A stretch of DNA of 22,273 bases. It comes from Betaproteobacteria bacterium. GTDB taxonomy: Bacteria > Pseudomonadota > Gammaproteobacteria > Burkholderiales > SG8-39. The stretch is from positions 1 through 22,273 of the forward strand of contig SHXF01000069.1 in NCBI GenBank assembly GCA_009693435.1, read 5' to 3'. This document shows, one piece after another, positions 12,687 through 19,941 of this stretch (positions are counted from its first letter, which is position 1; each line of letters opens with the position of its first letter). The notes below the pieces were generated by a model. It was not told the DNA's origin, did not search any database, and saw nothing but the letters and a program-made list of their open reading frames with translations. A program made the translations under genes and the position numbers.

Positions 12687-13998
12687 GCTGAGCGCCGCCG
12701 ACAATGAATTGCTGACCCGCACCGGGGCGGACACGCCGATGGGCGCGCTGTTTCGCCGCTACTGGTTGCCGGTCGCGCTGACGCGCGAACTGCCGCAGAA
12801 TGACGGCCCGCCGAAGCGCGTGCGGCTGCTGGGCGAGAACCTGCTGCTGTTTCGCGACAGCGCGGGCAAGGTCGGCCTGGTCGAGCCGCGCTGTCCGCAT
12901 CGCGGCGCGGACCTCTACTGGGGGCGCAACGAGCAAGGCGGACTGCGCTGCGTGTTCCACGGCTGGAAGTACGACCTCACCGGGCGCTGCGTCGACATGC
13001 CCTCCGTCCCGGCGGAGTCGGGCTTCAGGGACAAGATCCGCATCCGCGCGTATCCGACGCGCGAGGCGGGCGGCGCGGTGTGGGCTTATCTCGGGCCCGC
13101 GGAACGCATGCCGGCGTTTCCGATGCTCGAATTCACCGAAGTGGCCGCGTCGCATTCGTACAGTTCCAAGAAACTGCAGGAGTGCAATTGGGCGCAGGTC
13201 GCCGACGGCGCGCTCGACACCGCCCACTTCTCCTTCCTGCACATGGTGGTGACCGAGGAAGAGGAGGAGGTCGCGCGCATCATGGCGCGCGCCGAGGCGG
13301 GCGTGCAAAGCGTGCGCAACGACCGCATCCGCTGGCTGCGCGAGGATCCGATGCCTAAATTCACGGTGGCCGAACACGACGCGGGACTGACCGTGGGCGC
13401 CGCCCGGCGCGCCGGCCCGGGCGAACTCTACTGGCGCATCAGCCAGTACCTGATGCCCAACCACGCCTACGCGCCCAGCACCTTTCCCGGCGAAAATTTT
13501 CACTGCCAGACGATAGTGCCCATCACCGACGAACAGTGCTGGGTGTATTGCTTCACCTGGAATCCCGGGCGCGCGCTCACCGACGAAGAGCGCACCCGCT
13601 TCGCCGGCGGCCACACCATACACGCCGCAGTCGATGCGGACTGGGTGCCGATCCGCAAGCGCGCCAACGAATACCTGATAGACCGCGACCAACAGAAACA
13701 CCGCACCTATACCGGCATCACCGGCGTATCCGAGCAGGACGCCTGCATTCAGGACAGCCAGGGCGCCATCGCCGATCGCACCCGCGAGAATCTCGGGCCG
13801 ACCGATCTGGGGATCGTGCGCTTCCGGCGGCTGATGCTGGAGACGGCGAAGGCGCTGGCGCAGGGCAGCGAGCCGCGCTCGGCCGCGCATCCCGATGCCT
13901 ACCGGGTGCGCGCCGGGGGCTGGGTGGCAGGCGAGAGCAAGCGGCTGGCGGAAGTGATGAAGGAACGATTCGATGACGAATACGGGCGGGTGCGGTAA
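12685..13998 (+). CDS. Rieske non-heme iron oxygenase, phthalate dioxygenase-type alpha subunit
   Basis: This 437-residue oxygenase is predicted to hydroxylate or O-demethylate an aromatic substrate. The Rieske [2Fe-2S] ligands are Cys70 and His72 (RCPHRGADL) with Cys89 and His92 (RCVFHGWKYD). The mononuclear iron site is ALDTAHFSFLH with His181 and His186; Asp178 would bridge to the Rieske centre of the neighbour, and Asp357 in QDSQGAIADRT is the likely third ligand. QGAIADRTRENLGPTDLGIV is typical of phthalate 4,5-dioxygenase relatives. TEEEEE after the iron site is an unusual acidic run. ATG 12685 is preferred over an in-frame ATG at 12610, which lies before the promoter box. No reductase gene is in the window, so electrons must come from elsewhere. 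It heads a unit with two Bug proteins and a SnoaL-like protein. Confidence 0.9.
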   Translation: MLSAADNELLTRTGADTPMGALFRRYWLPVALTRELPQNDGPPKRVRLLGENLLLFRDSAGKVGLVEPRCPHRGADLYWGRNEQGGLRCVFHGWKYDLTGRCVDMPSVPAESGFRDKIRIRAYPTREAGGAVWAYLGPAERMPAFPMLEFTEVAASHSYSSKKLQECNWAQVADGALDTAHFSFLHMVVTEEEEEVARIMARAEAGVQSVRNDRIRWLREDPMPKFTVAEHDAGLTVGAARRAGPGELYWRISQYLMPNHAYAPSTFPGENFHCQTIVPITDEQCWVYCFTWNPGRALTDEERTRFAGGHTIHAAVDADWVPIRKRANEYLIDRDQQKHRTYTGITGVSEQDACIQDSQGAIADRTRENLGPTDLGIVRFRRLMLETAKALAQGSEPRSAAHPDAYRVRAGGWVAGESKRLAEVMKERFDDEYGRVR

Positions 13999-14106
13999 TG
14001 CAGGCGAGAACCCGCATTCCCCGGATGCGCCGCGCCTCGCAAGCAGGAGAAGGTTACAGTGCAGTCTGAGAAAATCGAAATCGCAAGTCGCAAGGGAAAG
14101 GCAAAC

Positions 14107-15153
14107 ATGACCATGACCCATCGCGCGAGGGCCGCCGCGGGTGCCGCCGCGAGACCCGTTGCGAAAACTGCCGCGAGGGCCGCCGCGAGAGCCGGCATGG
14201 CGCTTGTCATCGCCGCAGGCGCGTTGTGCCTGTGCAGCGCCGTCGTCGCCCAGTCGTTTCCCAACAAACCGCTGAAGCTGATCGTCCCCTATCCGCCCGG
14301 CGGCGTCGGCGATACGTTCGGCCGTCTGTACGCGCAGCAACTCGGCGAACGACTCGGGCAACCGGTGCTCGTCGACAACAAACCGGGCGCGTCGCAGGCG
14401 ATCGGCGCGGAGGCGACCATCAAGTCGCCCGCGGACGGCTATACCCTGTTCCTCGGCAGCACCTCCAGCCTCATCCTGCAGGTGGGCGCGCGCAAGAACC
14501 TGCCGTACGATCCGGTGCGCGACTTCGCGCCGGTGTCGCTGGTGTTCAACCTGCCGCTCTACCTGGTGGTCAATACCGAACTGCCCGTCGCCAACGTGCG
14601 CGAACTGATCGCCTACGGCAAAGCCAATCCCGGCAAGCTGACCTTCGCCTCCATCGGCGCCGGCAGCACCGTGCATCTTGCCGGTGAGATGTTCAAGAAG
14701 ATGGCCGGTATCGAGATGGTGCATGTGCCCTACAAGGGGAGCGCGCCTGCGCTCACCGACATCATCGCCGGACGGGTGAGCCTGATGTTCGACGGCGGCA
14801 CCTCGGCGCTACCCTTCGTCAAGGCGGGCAAACTGCGCGTGCTCGGCACCACCGACTCGCGCCGCTCCGAGCAGTTGCCCGAGATACCGACCATTGCCGA
14901 GTCCGGCCTGCCCGGCTACGAAGCGGTCTCCTGGTTCGGCATCGCCGCGCCCGCCGGGACGCCCAAACCCGTCCTCGAACGCCTCGCCGCAGACACCGCG
15001 GCCATAGTCGCGAAACCGGACTTCAAGGCGAAGTTCGCCGGCGCCGGCATGGAGATGATCAGCACCACGCCGGAGGCCATGGCGGAGATCATCCGCAGCG
15101 GCATACCGCGCTGGACGCGGGTGATGCGCGACGCCGGCATACAGGCGGAATAG
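14107..15153 (+). CDS. Bug/TctC-family solute-binding protein, second copy
   Basis: This 348-residue periplasmic receptor has a signal peptide cleaved near VVA-Q49, followed by SFPNKPLKLIVPYPPGGVGD, DNKPGASQAIGAE, PYKGSAPALTDIIAGRVSL and EIPTIAESGLPGYEA in the standard Bug order. The n-region is unusually long and low-complexity (alternating Ala and Arg). Two starts are possible: ATG 14107 with AAAGG five bases upstream, chosen here, and GTG 14059 with AGGAGAAGG five bases upstream, which adds 16 residues. The gene lies 108 bases after the Rieske gene and 25 before the SnoaL-like gene, so it probably binds the Rieske substrate or an analogue. No TctAB partner is seen. Confidence 0.92.
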   Translation: MTMTHRARAAAGAAARPVAKTAARAAARAGMALVIAAGALCLCSAVVAQSFPNKPLKLIVPYPPGGVGDTFGRLYAQQLGERLGQPVLVDNKPGASQAIGAEATIKSPADGYTLFLGSTSSLILQVGARKNLPYDPVRDFAPVSLVFNLPLYLVVNTELPVANVRELIAYGKANPGKLTFASIGAGSTVHLAGEMFKKMAGIEMVHVPYKGSAPALTDIIAGRVSLMFDGGTSALPFVKAGKLRVLGTTDSRRSEQLPEIPTIAESGLPGYEAVSWFGIAAPAGTPKPVLERLAADTAAIVAKPDFKAKFAGAGMEMISTTPEAMAEIIRSGIPRWTRVMRDAGIQAE

Positions 15154-15178
15154 GTTCACTCTCGAGAGGAGCATGACG

Positions 15179-15634
15179 ATGGCTGAACACGATCCCGCGC
15201 ACGCCGCACCAGGCACGACCCACGCGTCCGATGAGCGCGAATGCGAGCGCTGCATGCTCTCGGTGTTTTACGGGCTGGACGAATTCGACTACGACACGCT
15301 GCTCGCGCAGTTTTGCGACGACGGCACCTGGCACCGCCGCGGCAAGGCGCTCACCGGGCATGCGGCAATCCGCGCCTCCATGCTGGAGCGCCCGGCGACG
15401 CAACGGGTGCGCCATCTGATGTCGAATTTCATGCTGCGTTCCCTGCATGCGGCAAGCGCATCGGCCAGCCTGTACATGACCGCCTACCGGCACGACGACG
15501 GCAGCGAGGCGCCGATGCCGCGCAAGGTCAAAGGACCGCTCGGCCTCTTCATCGGCAGCGTGCAGTTCCGGCGCGAGGCAGGCGGCTGGCGCATCGCCGA
15601 ATTCAGGCTCGACGCGGAATTCGATTTTTCCTGA
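15179..15634 (+). CDS. SnoaL-like / NTF2-fold protein
   Basis: This 151-residue protein looks like the alpha+beta cone fold shared by SnoaL cyclases, ketosteroid isomerases and the beta subunits of ring-hydroxylating dioxygenases. The pattern is an N-terminal helix (RCMLSVFYGLDEFDYDTLLA), then FCDDGTWHRRGKALTGHAAI, RHLMSNFML and a C-terminal strand pair, GSVQFRREAGGWRIAEFRLD. ATG 15179 is preferred as GAGGAG lies seven bases before it; the ATG at 15173 is too close. Placed directly behind the Rieske and Bug genes, it may assist the oxygenase or act on its product. Phthalate-type Rieske enzymes normally lack a beta subunit, so the partnership is a guess. Confidence 0.75.
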   Translation: MAEHDPAHAAPGTTHASDERECERCMLSVFYGLDEFDYDTLLAQFCDDGTWHRRGKALTGHAAIRASMLERPATQRVRHLMSNFMLRSLHAASASASLYMTAYRHDDGSEAPMPRKVKGPLGLFIGSVQFRREAGGWRIAEFRLDAEFDFS

Positions 15635-15652
15635 TGCGCTGGCTGCATCAGG
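15630..15652. other. Stem-loop at the end of the SnoaL-like gene
   Basis: CCTGATGC and GCATCAGG form a perfect 8-bp stem with a 7-base loop, overlapping the stop codon. No U-tract follows on the plus strand. It could reduce expression of the downstream Bug gene or shield the upstream message from exonucleases. Confidence 0.5.
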
Positions 15653-15669
15653 CGGCGGTTGATCTGGCA

Positions 15670-15733
15670 CAACGCGTTTGTCCAATGCAACGCGTACGTT
15701 TAATGCAACGCGTTCGTTCTTAATGCAACGCGT
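15670..15733. repeat. Four short direct repeats with palindromic core upstream of third Bug gene
   Basis: CAACGCGT starts at 15670, 15688, 15706 and 15726, spacing 18, 18 and 20 bases. Three units extend to the palindrome AACGCGTT, and the last three share AATGCAACGCGT. They end 33 bases before the Bug start codon. Regular spacing near two helical turns and a symmetric core suggest an operator cluster, but slippage-born microrepeats are equally possible. Confidence 0.6.
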
Positions 15734-15766
15734 TCGATTCACAGTTTCACAATGAGGAGGAAACTC

Positions 15767-16753
15767 ATGCTGTTTCGCATCGACCGATTGCCGGCCTTCG
15801 CTGCCATGCTCATCGTCGCCGGGCTGTGCATGCAGGCGCCGGCCGCTGCCCAGGAGTTTCCGAACAAGCCGGTGCGCATCGTGGTCGGATTCGCGCCGGG
15901 CGGCAGCGCCGACATCGTGCTGCGACGCCTGTCGGTGGGGCTCGCCAAACGCCTCGGCCAGCCCATCATCATCGACAACAAGCCGGGCGGCAACACCATC
16001 ATCGCCACCGTGGCCGTGCATGGCGCCGCGCCCGACGGGCACACGCTGTACGCGACCTTTTCCACGCCCTATGCGATGAATCCGTTCCTGTACAAGAAGC
16101 TGCCCTACGACCCCGCCGCCTACACGCCGGTGGCGATCCTCTGTCGCGTGCCGATGGGGCTGGTGGTGCGCCGCGACAGCCCGCTCAACTCGGTGCAGGA
16201 CTACGTGCGCCACGCCGCGGCGAACCCCGGCAAGCTCAGCTACGGCTCACCGGGAATCGGTTCGCCGAATTCCATTCTCATGGAGTCCTTCAAACGCGCC
16301 ACGCAGATCGATGTGCTGCCGGTCCCGTTCCAGGGCGGCGGGCCGGTGGTGAACGCGCTGCTGGCGGGCCACATCGATTCGGTCTGGGCCAGCCTGCCGG
16401 CCGCGTTCGGCAACATCAAGGACGGCCGCATCAGGCTGCTCGCGGTGGTCGGCAAGAAGCGTTTGTCGCTCGCCCCTGAGGCGCCGACCTTCGATGAGTT
16501 GGGCTACGGCGCGGGCCTGGGCGTCGATTCCTGGTTCGGCATCATCGCGCCGCAGAACACCCCGGCCGGCATCGTGGCGCGGTTGAACCGCGAGATCAAC
16601 AGCGAGATACAGCTCCCGGAAATGCGCACCTGGCTGCTGTCCCAGGCGCTCGAGCCCGAGTCCAACACGCCCGAGGCGCTGGCCGCGGAAATGAAAAACG
16701 AGGTGCCGCAGTGGGAGCGCATGATCAAGGCGGTGGGCATCAGCCTCGACTGA
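15767..16753 (+). CDS. Bug/TctC-family solute-binding protein, third copy
   Basis: This 328-residue receptor has a short signal peptide (MLFRIDRLPAFAAML) cleaved near AAA-Q29. EFPNKPVRIVVGFAPGGSAD, DNKPGGNTIIATVAV, VPFQGGGPVVNALLAGHIDS and EAPTFDELGYG are the Bug blocks, and it ends with WERMIKAVGISLD. ATG 15767 is chosen because AGGAGG sits six bases before it; an ATG at 15752 would overlap that site. The 132-base gap with repeats before it may hold a separate promoter, so it can be regulated apart from the Rieske unit. It is clearly diverged from the second copy, so the two likely bind different ligands. Confidence 0.92.
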   Translation: MLFRIDRLPAFAAMLIVAGLCMQAPAAAQEFPNKPVRIVVGFAPGGSADIVLRRLSVGLAKRLGQPIIIDNKPGGNTIIATVAVHGAAPDGHTLYATFSTPYAMNPFLYKKLPYDPAAYTPVAILCRVPMGLVVRRDSPLNSVQDYVRHAAANPGKLSYGSPGIGSPNSILMESFKRATQIDVLPVPFQGGGPVVNALLAGHIDSVWASLPAAFGNIKDGRIRLLAVVGKKRLSLAPEAPTFDELGYGAGLGVDSWFGIIAPQNTPAGIVARLNREINSEIQLPEMRTWLLSQALEPESNTPEALAAEMKNEVPQWERMIKAVGISLD

Positions 16754-16812
16754 GACGGGGCGCCGCCAGCCGGTCAGCCCGGTGAACCTGCATGCCAGTC
16801 GGAGTGCTACCA

Positions 16813-16836
16813 TATAACCCACAATATTTGTGGGTT
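16813..16836 (+). promoter_or_regulatory. Promoter box and operator palindrome of the second toxin-antitoxin pair
   Basis: TATAAC (16813-16818) is a near-consensus -10. It overlaps the perfect inverted repeat AACCCACAA-TAT-TTGTGGGTT at 16816-16836. The repeat would cover the transcription start, so a bound antitoxin would block initiation. The toxin ATG is 17 bases further. Confidence 0.55.
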
Positions 16837-16853
16837 ACCGCGGAACCATTTCC

Positions 16854-17156
16854 ATGCGGCGCTGGAACAACTCCGCTTTTGAAAAGCATGTTCATGCGCT
16901 CGCACTGGAATCCGGATCCGTCCGGTTCACGCACCATGCCAGGACGCGCATGGAGCAACGCGCAATCACGGTGCCGCTGGTGCTGGAGTGTCAGCGGCGC
17001 GGCGTGATCCGGCGTCCGCCAGAGCAGAACCTCAAGACCGACTGGTACGAGTGCCGCATGGAGCGCTACACGGCAGGCATGAACGTCGCGGTGATTGCCG
17101 CGATCGATGAAGCCGATCCATCCGTCGTGGTGACGGTGATCGACCAGGATACATAG
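16854..17156 (+). CDS. DUF4258-type putative toxin
   Basis: This 100-residue protein has the pattern of DUF4258 proteins, a RelE-like fold often found as toxin with an XRE partner. VRFTHHARTRMEQRAIT (about 23-39) is the signature His-Arg-Met-Arg helix, then NLKTDWYECRMERYTAG and the closing strand VVVTVIDQD. An in-frame GTG at 16830 lies inside the operator and is not preferred. It is followed after 12 bases by the XRE gene. Being first in the operon, before the antitoxin, matches HigBA- and MqsRA-like order. An mRNA-cleaving role is inferred from the family. Confidence 0.75.
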   Translation: MRRWNNSAFEKHVHALALESGSVRFTHHARTRMEQRAITVPLVLECQRRGVIRRPPEQNLKTDWYECRMERYTAGMNVAVIAAIDEADPSVVVTVIDQDT

Positions 17157-17168
17157 GAGACTTCAACC

Positions 17169-17630
17169 ATGAAGACCAGATTGTTTCACTACACCGACGG
17201 CGGCCTCAAAAGTGTCTGGCTCGCCAATGGCTTCGAGTTTCGGGATTCGCCCTACGGCAAGACGGTGGCCTTTCACAATGTCGATGGCCTCACCGTCGCG
17301 ATATGCGACGCGCTGGCGAACAAGCCTTCGGGATTGACCAGCGCCGAGTTCCGTTACCTGCGGCTGGCGCTGGGACTGTCGCAGGCCTCGCTAGCCAGGG
17401 TGATGGGAAACACCGAAAACACCATCGCCAATTGGGAGCGCGGTCGGAAACTGCCGGCAATGGGCGACAAGCTCGTCCGCGTGCTGTATCAGGCGCATCG
17501 CAACGGCAAGCGAGCAGTGAAGAATGTGGTGGCATCGCTGAATTTTTCCGACCGGCTGAAAAATCAGAAGCTGGTGCTTGAAGCCAGAAGGGGACGCTGG
17601 CGCGCCGCAAGGGAATTGCAGGCTGCGTGA
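17169..17630 (+). CDS. XRE-family antitoxin / HTH regulator (MqsA/HigA-like)
   Basis: This 153-residue protein has a Cro/C1-type helix-turn-helix at about 60-94 (FRYLRLALGLSQASLARVMG, NTIANWERGRKLP). The first 55 residues form a separate domain rich in aromatic and beta residues, likely the toxin-binding part, but without the zinc Cys pairs of MqsA. The C-terminal third is strongly basic. AGGAGA eight bases upstream supports the ATG. It probably binds the palindrome at 16816-16836 and neutralises the DUF4258 protein. Confidence 0.85.
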   Translation: MKTRLFHYTDGGLKSVWLANGFEFRDSPYGKTVAFHNVDGLTVAICDALANKPSGLTSAEFRYLRLALGLSQASLARVMGNTENTIANWERGRKLPAMGDKLVRVLYQAHRNGKRAVKNVVASLNFSDRLKNQKLVLEARRGRWRAARELQAA

Positions 17631-17699
17631 AGCGCATTTCCCCAGAAACTACCGCGTGACGAAGCGACCCTCTTGGCGAGGCAGCGATGCACAGTATGG

Positions 17700-18386
17700 T
17701 CATTGAGCCGGCTTCCCGAGCCTCGCGCGCTCGAGCTTCGCCTGTTCGACCAGGTAATTCAGCACCGGGATCAGTTGTTTCGTGCTTCCCGCCATGTGGG
17801 CCGAGGTGATGAAGCGGCCATCGATCACCAGGGTGGGCACGCCCTTGATACCGTAACTGCGCAGCAGTTCGCGCGCCGCGACGACTTTCGCGGCTATCGC
17901 CGGCGAACCGTAGGTATCGACGAACAGTTGCGGGTCGATGCCGTTGCGCGACACCCAGTCGAACATCACCGGTTCTTCGTTCAGCCGGATGTCGTCCACG
18001 TGAAAATTGTCGTACACGGGCCAGTGCAGCCGATCCAGATGGCCGAGCGCTTCCAGCGTGTAAAAAAGTTTCGCGAAGTTCTCCCACAGCGCCGAGGACA
18101 GCGCCGGCACGCGGCGCACCACGATGGTATCGGGCGCATTGCCTATCCACGCCGACAACGCCGGCTCCAGTTCATAGCAGATCGGGCAGCCGTAATAGAA
18201 GAACTCGACCACCTCCATCCTGCGCTCACCGGTCACGGGCGGTGGCGGATAGACGGCGGAATATTCGTAATTCAGGCGCGGCGCCCGCGCCTGGGCCTGC
18301 GCATCCGCCGCCTGCAACAACAGCGCCGGCAGCAGCGCGGCCAGCAGTGCCGCCAGGGATGCGCACATTCTTCCGTAGAGCTTCAT
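17700..18386 (-). CDS. DsbA-like thiol:disulfide oxidoreductase, CPIC active site
   Basis: This 228-residue periplasmic thioredoxin-fold protein has a signal peptide (cleavage near ADAQA, 30). The active site is YGCPIC at 65-70 where DsbA normally has CPHC, and the cis-Pro loop is KGVPTLVIDGR with Pro184. MEVVEFFYYGCPICYELEP and ITSAHMAG match the DsbA layout, with a helical insert between. ATG 18386 is preferred over an in-frame TTG at 18422, which precedes non-signal-like residues. It diverges from the secreted rhodanese-like gene across 104 bases, so both may serve redox or sulfur chemistry in the periplasm. The His-to-Ile change should lower oxidising power relative to DsbA. Confidence 0.85.
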   Translation of the reverse strand: MKLYGRMCASLAALLAALLPALLLQAADAQAQARAPRLNYEYSAVYPPPPVTGERRMEVVEFFYYGCPICYELEPALSAWIGNAPDTIVVRRVPALSSALWENFAKLFYTLEALGHLDRLHWPVYDNFHVDDIRLNEEPVMFDWVSRNGIDPQLFVDTYGSPAIAAKVVAARELLRSYGIKGVPTLVIDGRFITSAHMAGSTKQLIPVLNYLVEQAKLERARLGKPAQ

Positions 18387-18490
18387 CGAGTTCGTGTCGT
18401 CCGAATCGCCGTGTCGCGGCAATCGTGCCTGTTCCGGTGGCCGCCGCGGCGCTTGTCCAGAGGCGAATCTTTGCTTACTCTGGCGGGATT

Positions 18491-19090
18491 ATGCCAACAA
18501 ACCGTTACGACTCCACGCGATCGGGCAATGCCATCGTCGCGGCGCTCGCCGTTGCAGTCCTCTGCGCCGCGGTGGCAACAGGCAGCGCGCTCGCCCAGCA
18601 ACCGGCTCCCAGCGCGGGCTACGCCGACGAGGACCGCGACTGGGGCGTGCCGCCCACGACGCGCCTGCGCCATGAGCCCTATCACGCGCCCACGCCGCGC
18701 ACCATTCCCGGCGCTTCCGTGGTCGGGACGCGCGAGCTGCAGGCGATGCTTGCCGGGCCCAATCCGCCCATCCTTGTCGATGTCCTCTCGGAAGAGGGCC
18801 ATGTCAGCCTCGCCGGCGCCGTGTGGATCGCGGGAGCGGGCCGCGGCGGCGATGTGGCCGATGCGCTGCAGTCGCAACTGGTTCCGTTGCTCGCGCAAGT
18901 GAGCGGCGGCGACAAGGCGAGACCCCTCGCGTTCTTCTGCGCCAGTTCGCAATGCTGGCTCTCCTACAACACCGCATTGCGCGCGGTGGCCGCCGGATAT
19001 ACGCGTGTCTACTGGTATCGCGGCGGCATCGACGCCTGGACGGAAGCGGATCTGCCGACGGCAAAGACCATGGCGGTGCGCAAGCCCTGA
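18491..19090 (+). CDS. Secreted rhodanese-like protein with C-x4-CW motif
   Basis: This 199-residue protein has a signal peptide (cleavage near ALAQ, 35-36) and a rhodanese-like domain from about 75. PPILVDVLSEEGHVSLAGAVWI is the first half, and FFCASSQCWLSYN puts Cys150 at the rhodanese active-site position with Cys155-Trp156 behind it. GYTRVYWYRGGIDAWTEADLP closes the fold. It resembles proteins named for a CxxCW motif that accompany PQQ-dependent alcohol catabolism, although the spacing here is C-x4-C. No PQQ enzyme lies nearby. The ATG has only a weak GGCGGG upstream, and a possible promoter with 17-base spacing at 18453-18481 would leave almost no leader. Confidence 0.8.
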   Translation: MPTNRYDSTRSGNAIVAALAVAVLCAAVATGSALAQQPAPSAGYADEDRDWGVPPTTRLRHEPYHAPTPRTIPGASVVGTRELQAMLAGPNPPILVDVLSEEGHVSLAGAVWIAGAGRGGDVADALQSQLVPLLAQVSGGDKARPLAFFCASSQCWLSYNTALRAVAAGYTRVYWYRGGIDAWTEADLPTAKTMAVRKP

Positions 19091-19198
19091 CGCTTCCCCG
19101 GGGCGGGACGGCACGAGCGCCGCATCACCCAGCCGCATCACCCCAGCGTGCGCGGCGTGTCGCGTTACCCGGGCAGCACAGCTGCGGCACCCACCGGG

Positions 19199-19930
19199 CT
19201 ATTGTACGTCGCATGAGGTGCCGTTCTTCCCCAGGGCGCGGCTGGCCGCGTTCTGGCTGATGGAGACCGGCATCGTCACCTTCACGCTCTCCGACTGGGG
19301 CACGATGACAGGCGTGGACTGGGCATTCTGTGCGTAGGCGGACTGGCCGCTGTTGATCTGCACCGGGGCCCCTCCCGGGGTTTTCATCACCACCGCCCCG
19401 TCGGCCACGTCGACGTGCATGCCGTTGGGCGGCGGCTTGCCCGTCGCCGGCATGATGATGCTGCCGCAGTCGTTCTGACAGAGCAGCATGCTGAAGTGCG
19501 TGCCGCGTATGCCCACGGTGGCGGTGGCGGTGGCGAAGTTTACGGCGTCGCGGTTGCGCTTGCCGATCAGGCCGGTCACGGCGCGCATGCCGCCCTTGAA
19601 CATGTTGATCAGCACGTTGTCGCTTTCGGGCTTGTCCTTGTCGAATTTGAACGACTCCACCTTCACCTGCGACGCGGGACGCAGCACCACTTCGCTGCCG
19701 TCGGCAAACTTGACGCGCGCGTAGGTGTCCTGCTCGGTGTTGAGCGTGTCGCCCTCCTGCACCTGCGAGCGCACGGCGAACACGCGGGTGCTGCCGTCGG
19801 CGCGCTTGGTGGTGAGCAGGCCCGAGAGATGAGTGACCTCGCCCACGGGGCCGGCGGCCTGAACGACGCTGGCTGCAAAACCGGTTGCCGCCAGGAGCGA
19901 CGCGGCCAGGACAGGAATCGATTTTTTCAT
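19199..19930 (-). CDS. FecR-domain periplasmic protein
   Basis: This 243-residue protein has a signal peptide (MKKSIPVLAASLLAATGFAA, cleavage near VQA-A27) and a FecR-like domain: VGEVTHLSGLLTTKRADGS, FAVRSQVQEGDTLNTEQDTY, ARVKFADGSEVVLRPASQVK and later ATATVGIRGTHFSML. These beta-sandwich domains are not limited to sigma-factor signalling and are often found beside large secreted adhesins. Two Cys (LLCQNDCGS) could form a disulfide. GGAGG four bases upstream supports ATG 19930; 11 bases separate it from the adhesin stop, so both are on one transcript. No sigma factor or TonB receptor is near, so an adhesin-related role is more likely than iron sensing. Confidence 0.85.
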   Translation of the reverse strand: MKKSIPVLAASLLAATGFAASVVQAAGPVGEVTHLSGLLTTKRADGSTRVFAVRSQVQEGDTLNTEQDTYARVKFADGSEVVLRPASQVKVESFKFDKDKPESDNVLINMFKGGMRAVTGLIGKRNRDAVNFATATATVGIRGTHFSMLLCQNDCGSIIMPATGKPPPNGMHVDVADGAVVMKTPGGAPVQINSGQSAYAQNAQSTPVIVPQSESVKVTMPVSISQNAASRALGKNGTSCDVQ

Positions 19931-19941
19931 CACGCCTCCAT

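Noticed and set aside
12427..14724. A 765-codon open frame on the minus strand
   Set aside because: It is antisense to the Rieske and second Bug genes, both with clear catalytic or family motifs. Its composition is that of a mirror frame.
15630..15652. Intrinsic terminator after the SnoaL-like gene
   Set aside because: The stem is perfect but no U-tract follows it on the plus strand, and on the minus strand it is followed by A residues.
19091..19198. Nested CCCGG/CCGGG structure between the convergent rhodanese and FecR genes
   Set aside because: A bidirectional terminator would be expected here, but the stem is short and broken and has no T-tract on either side.
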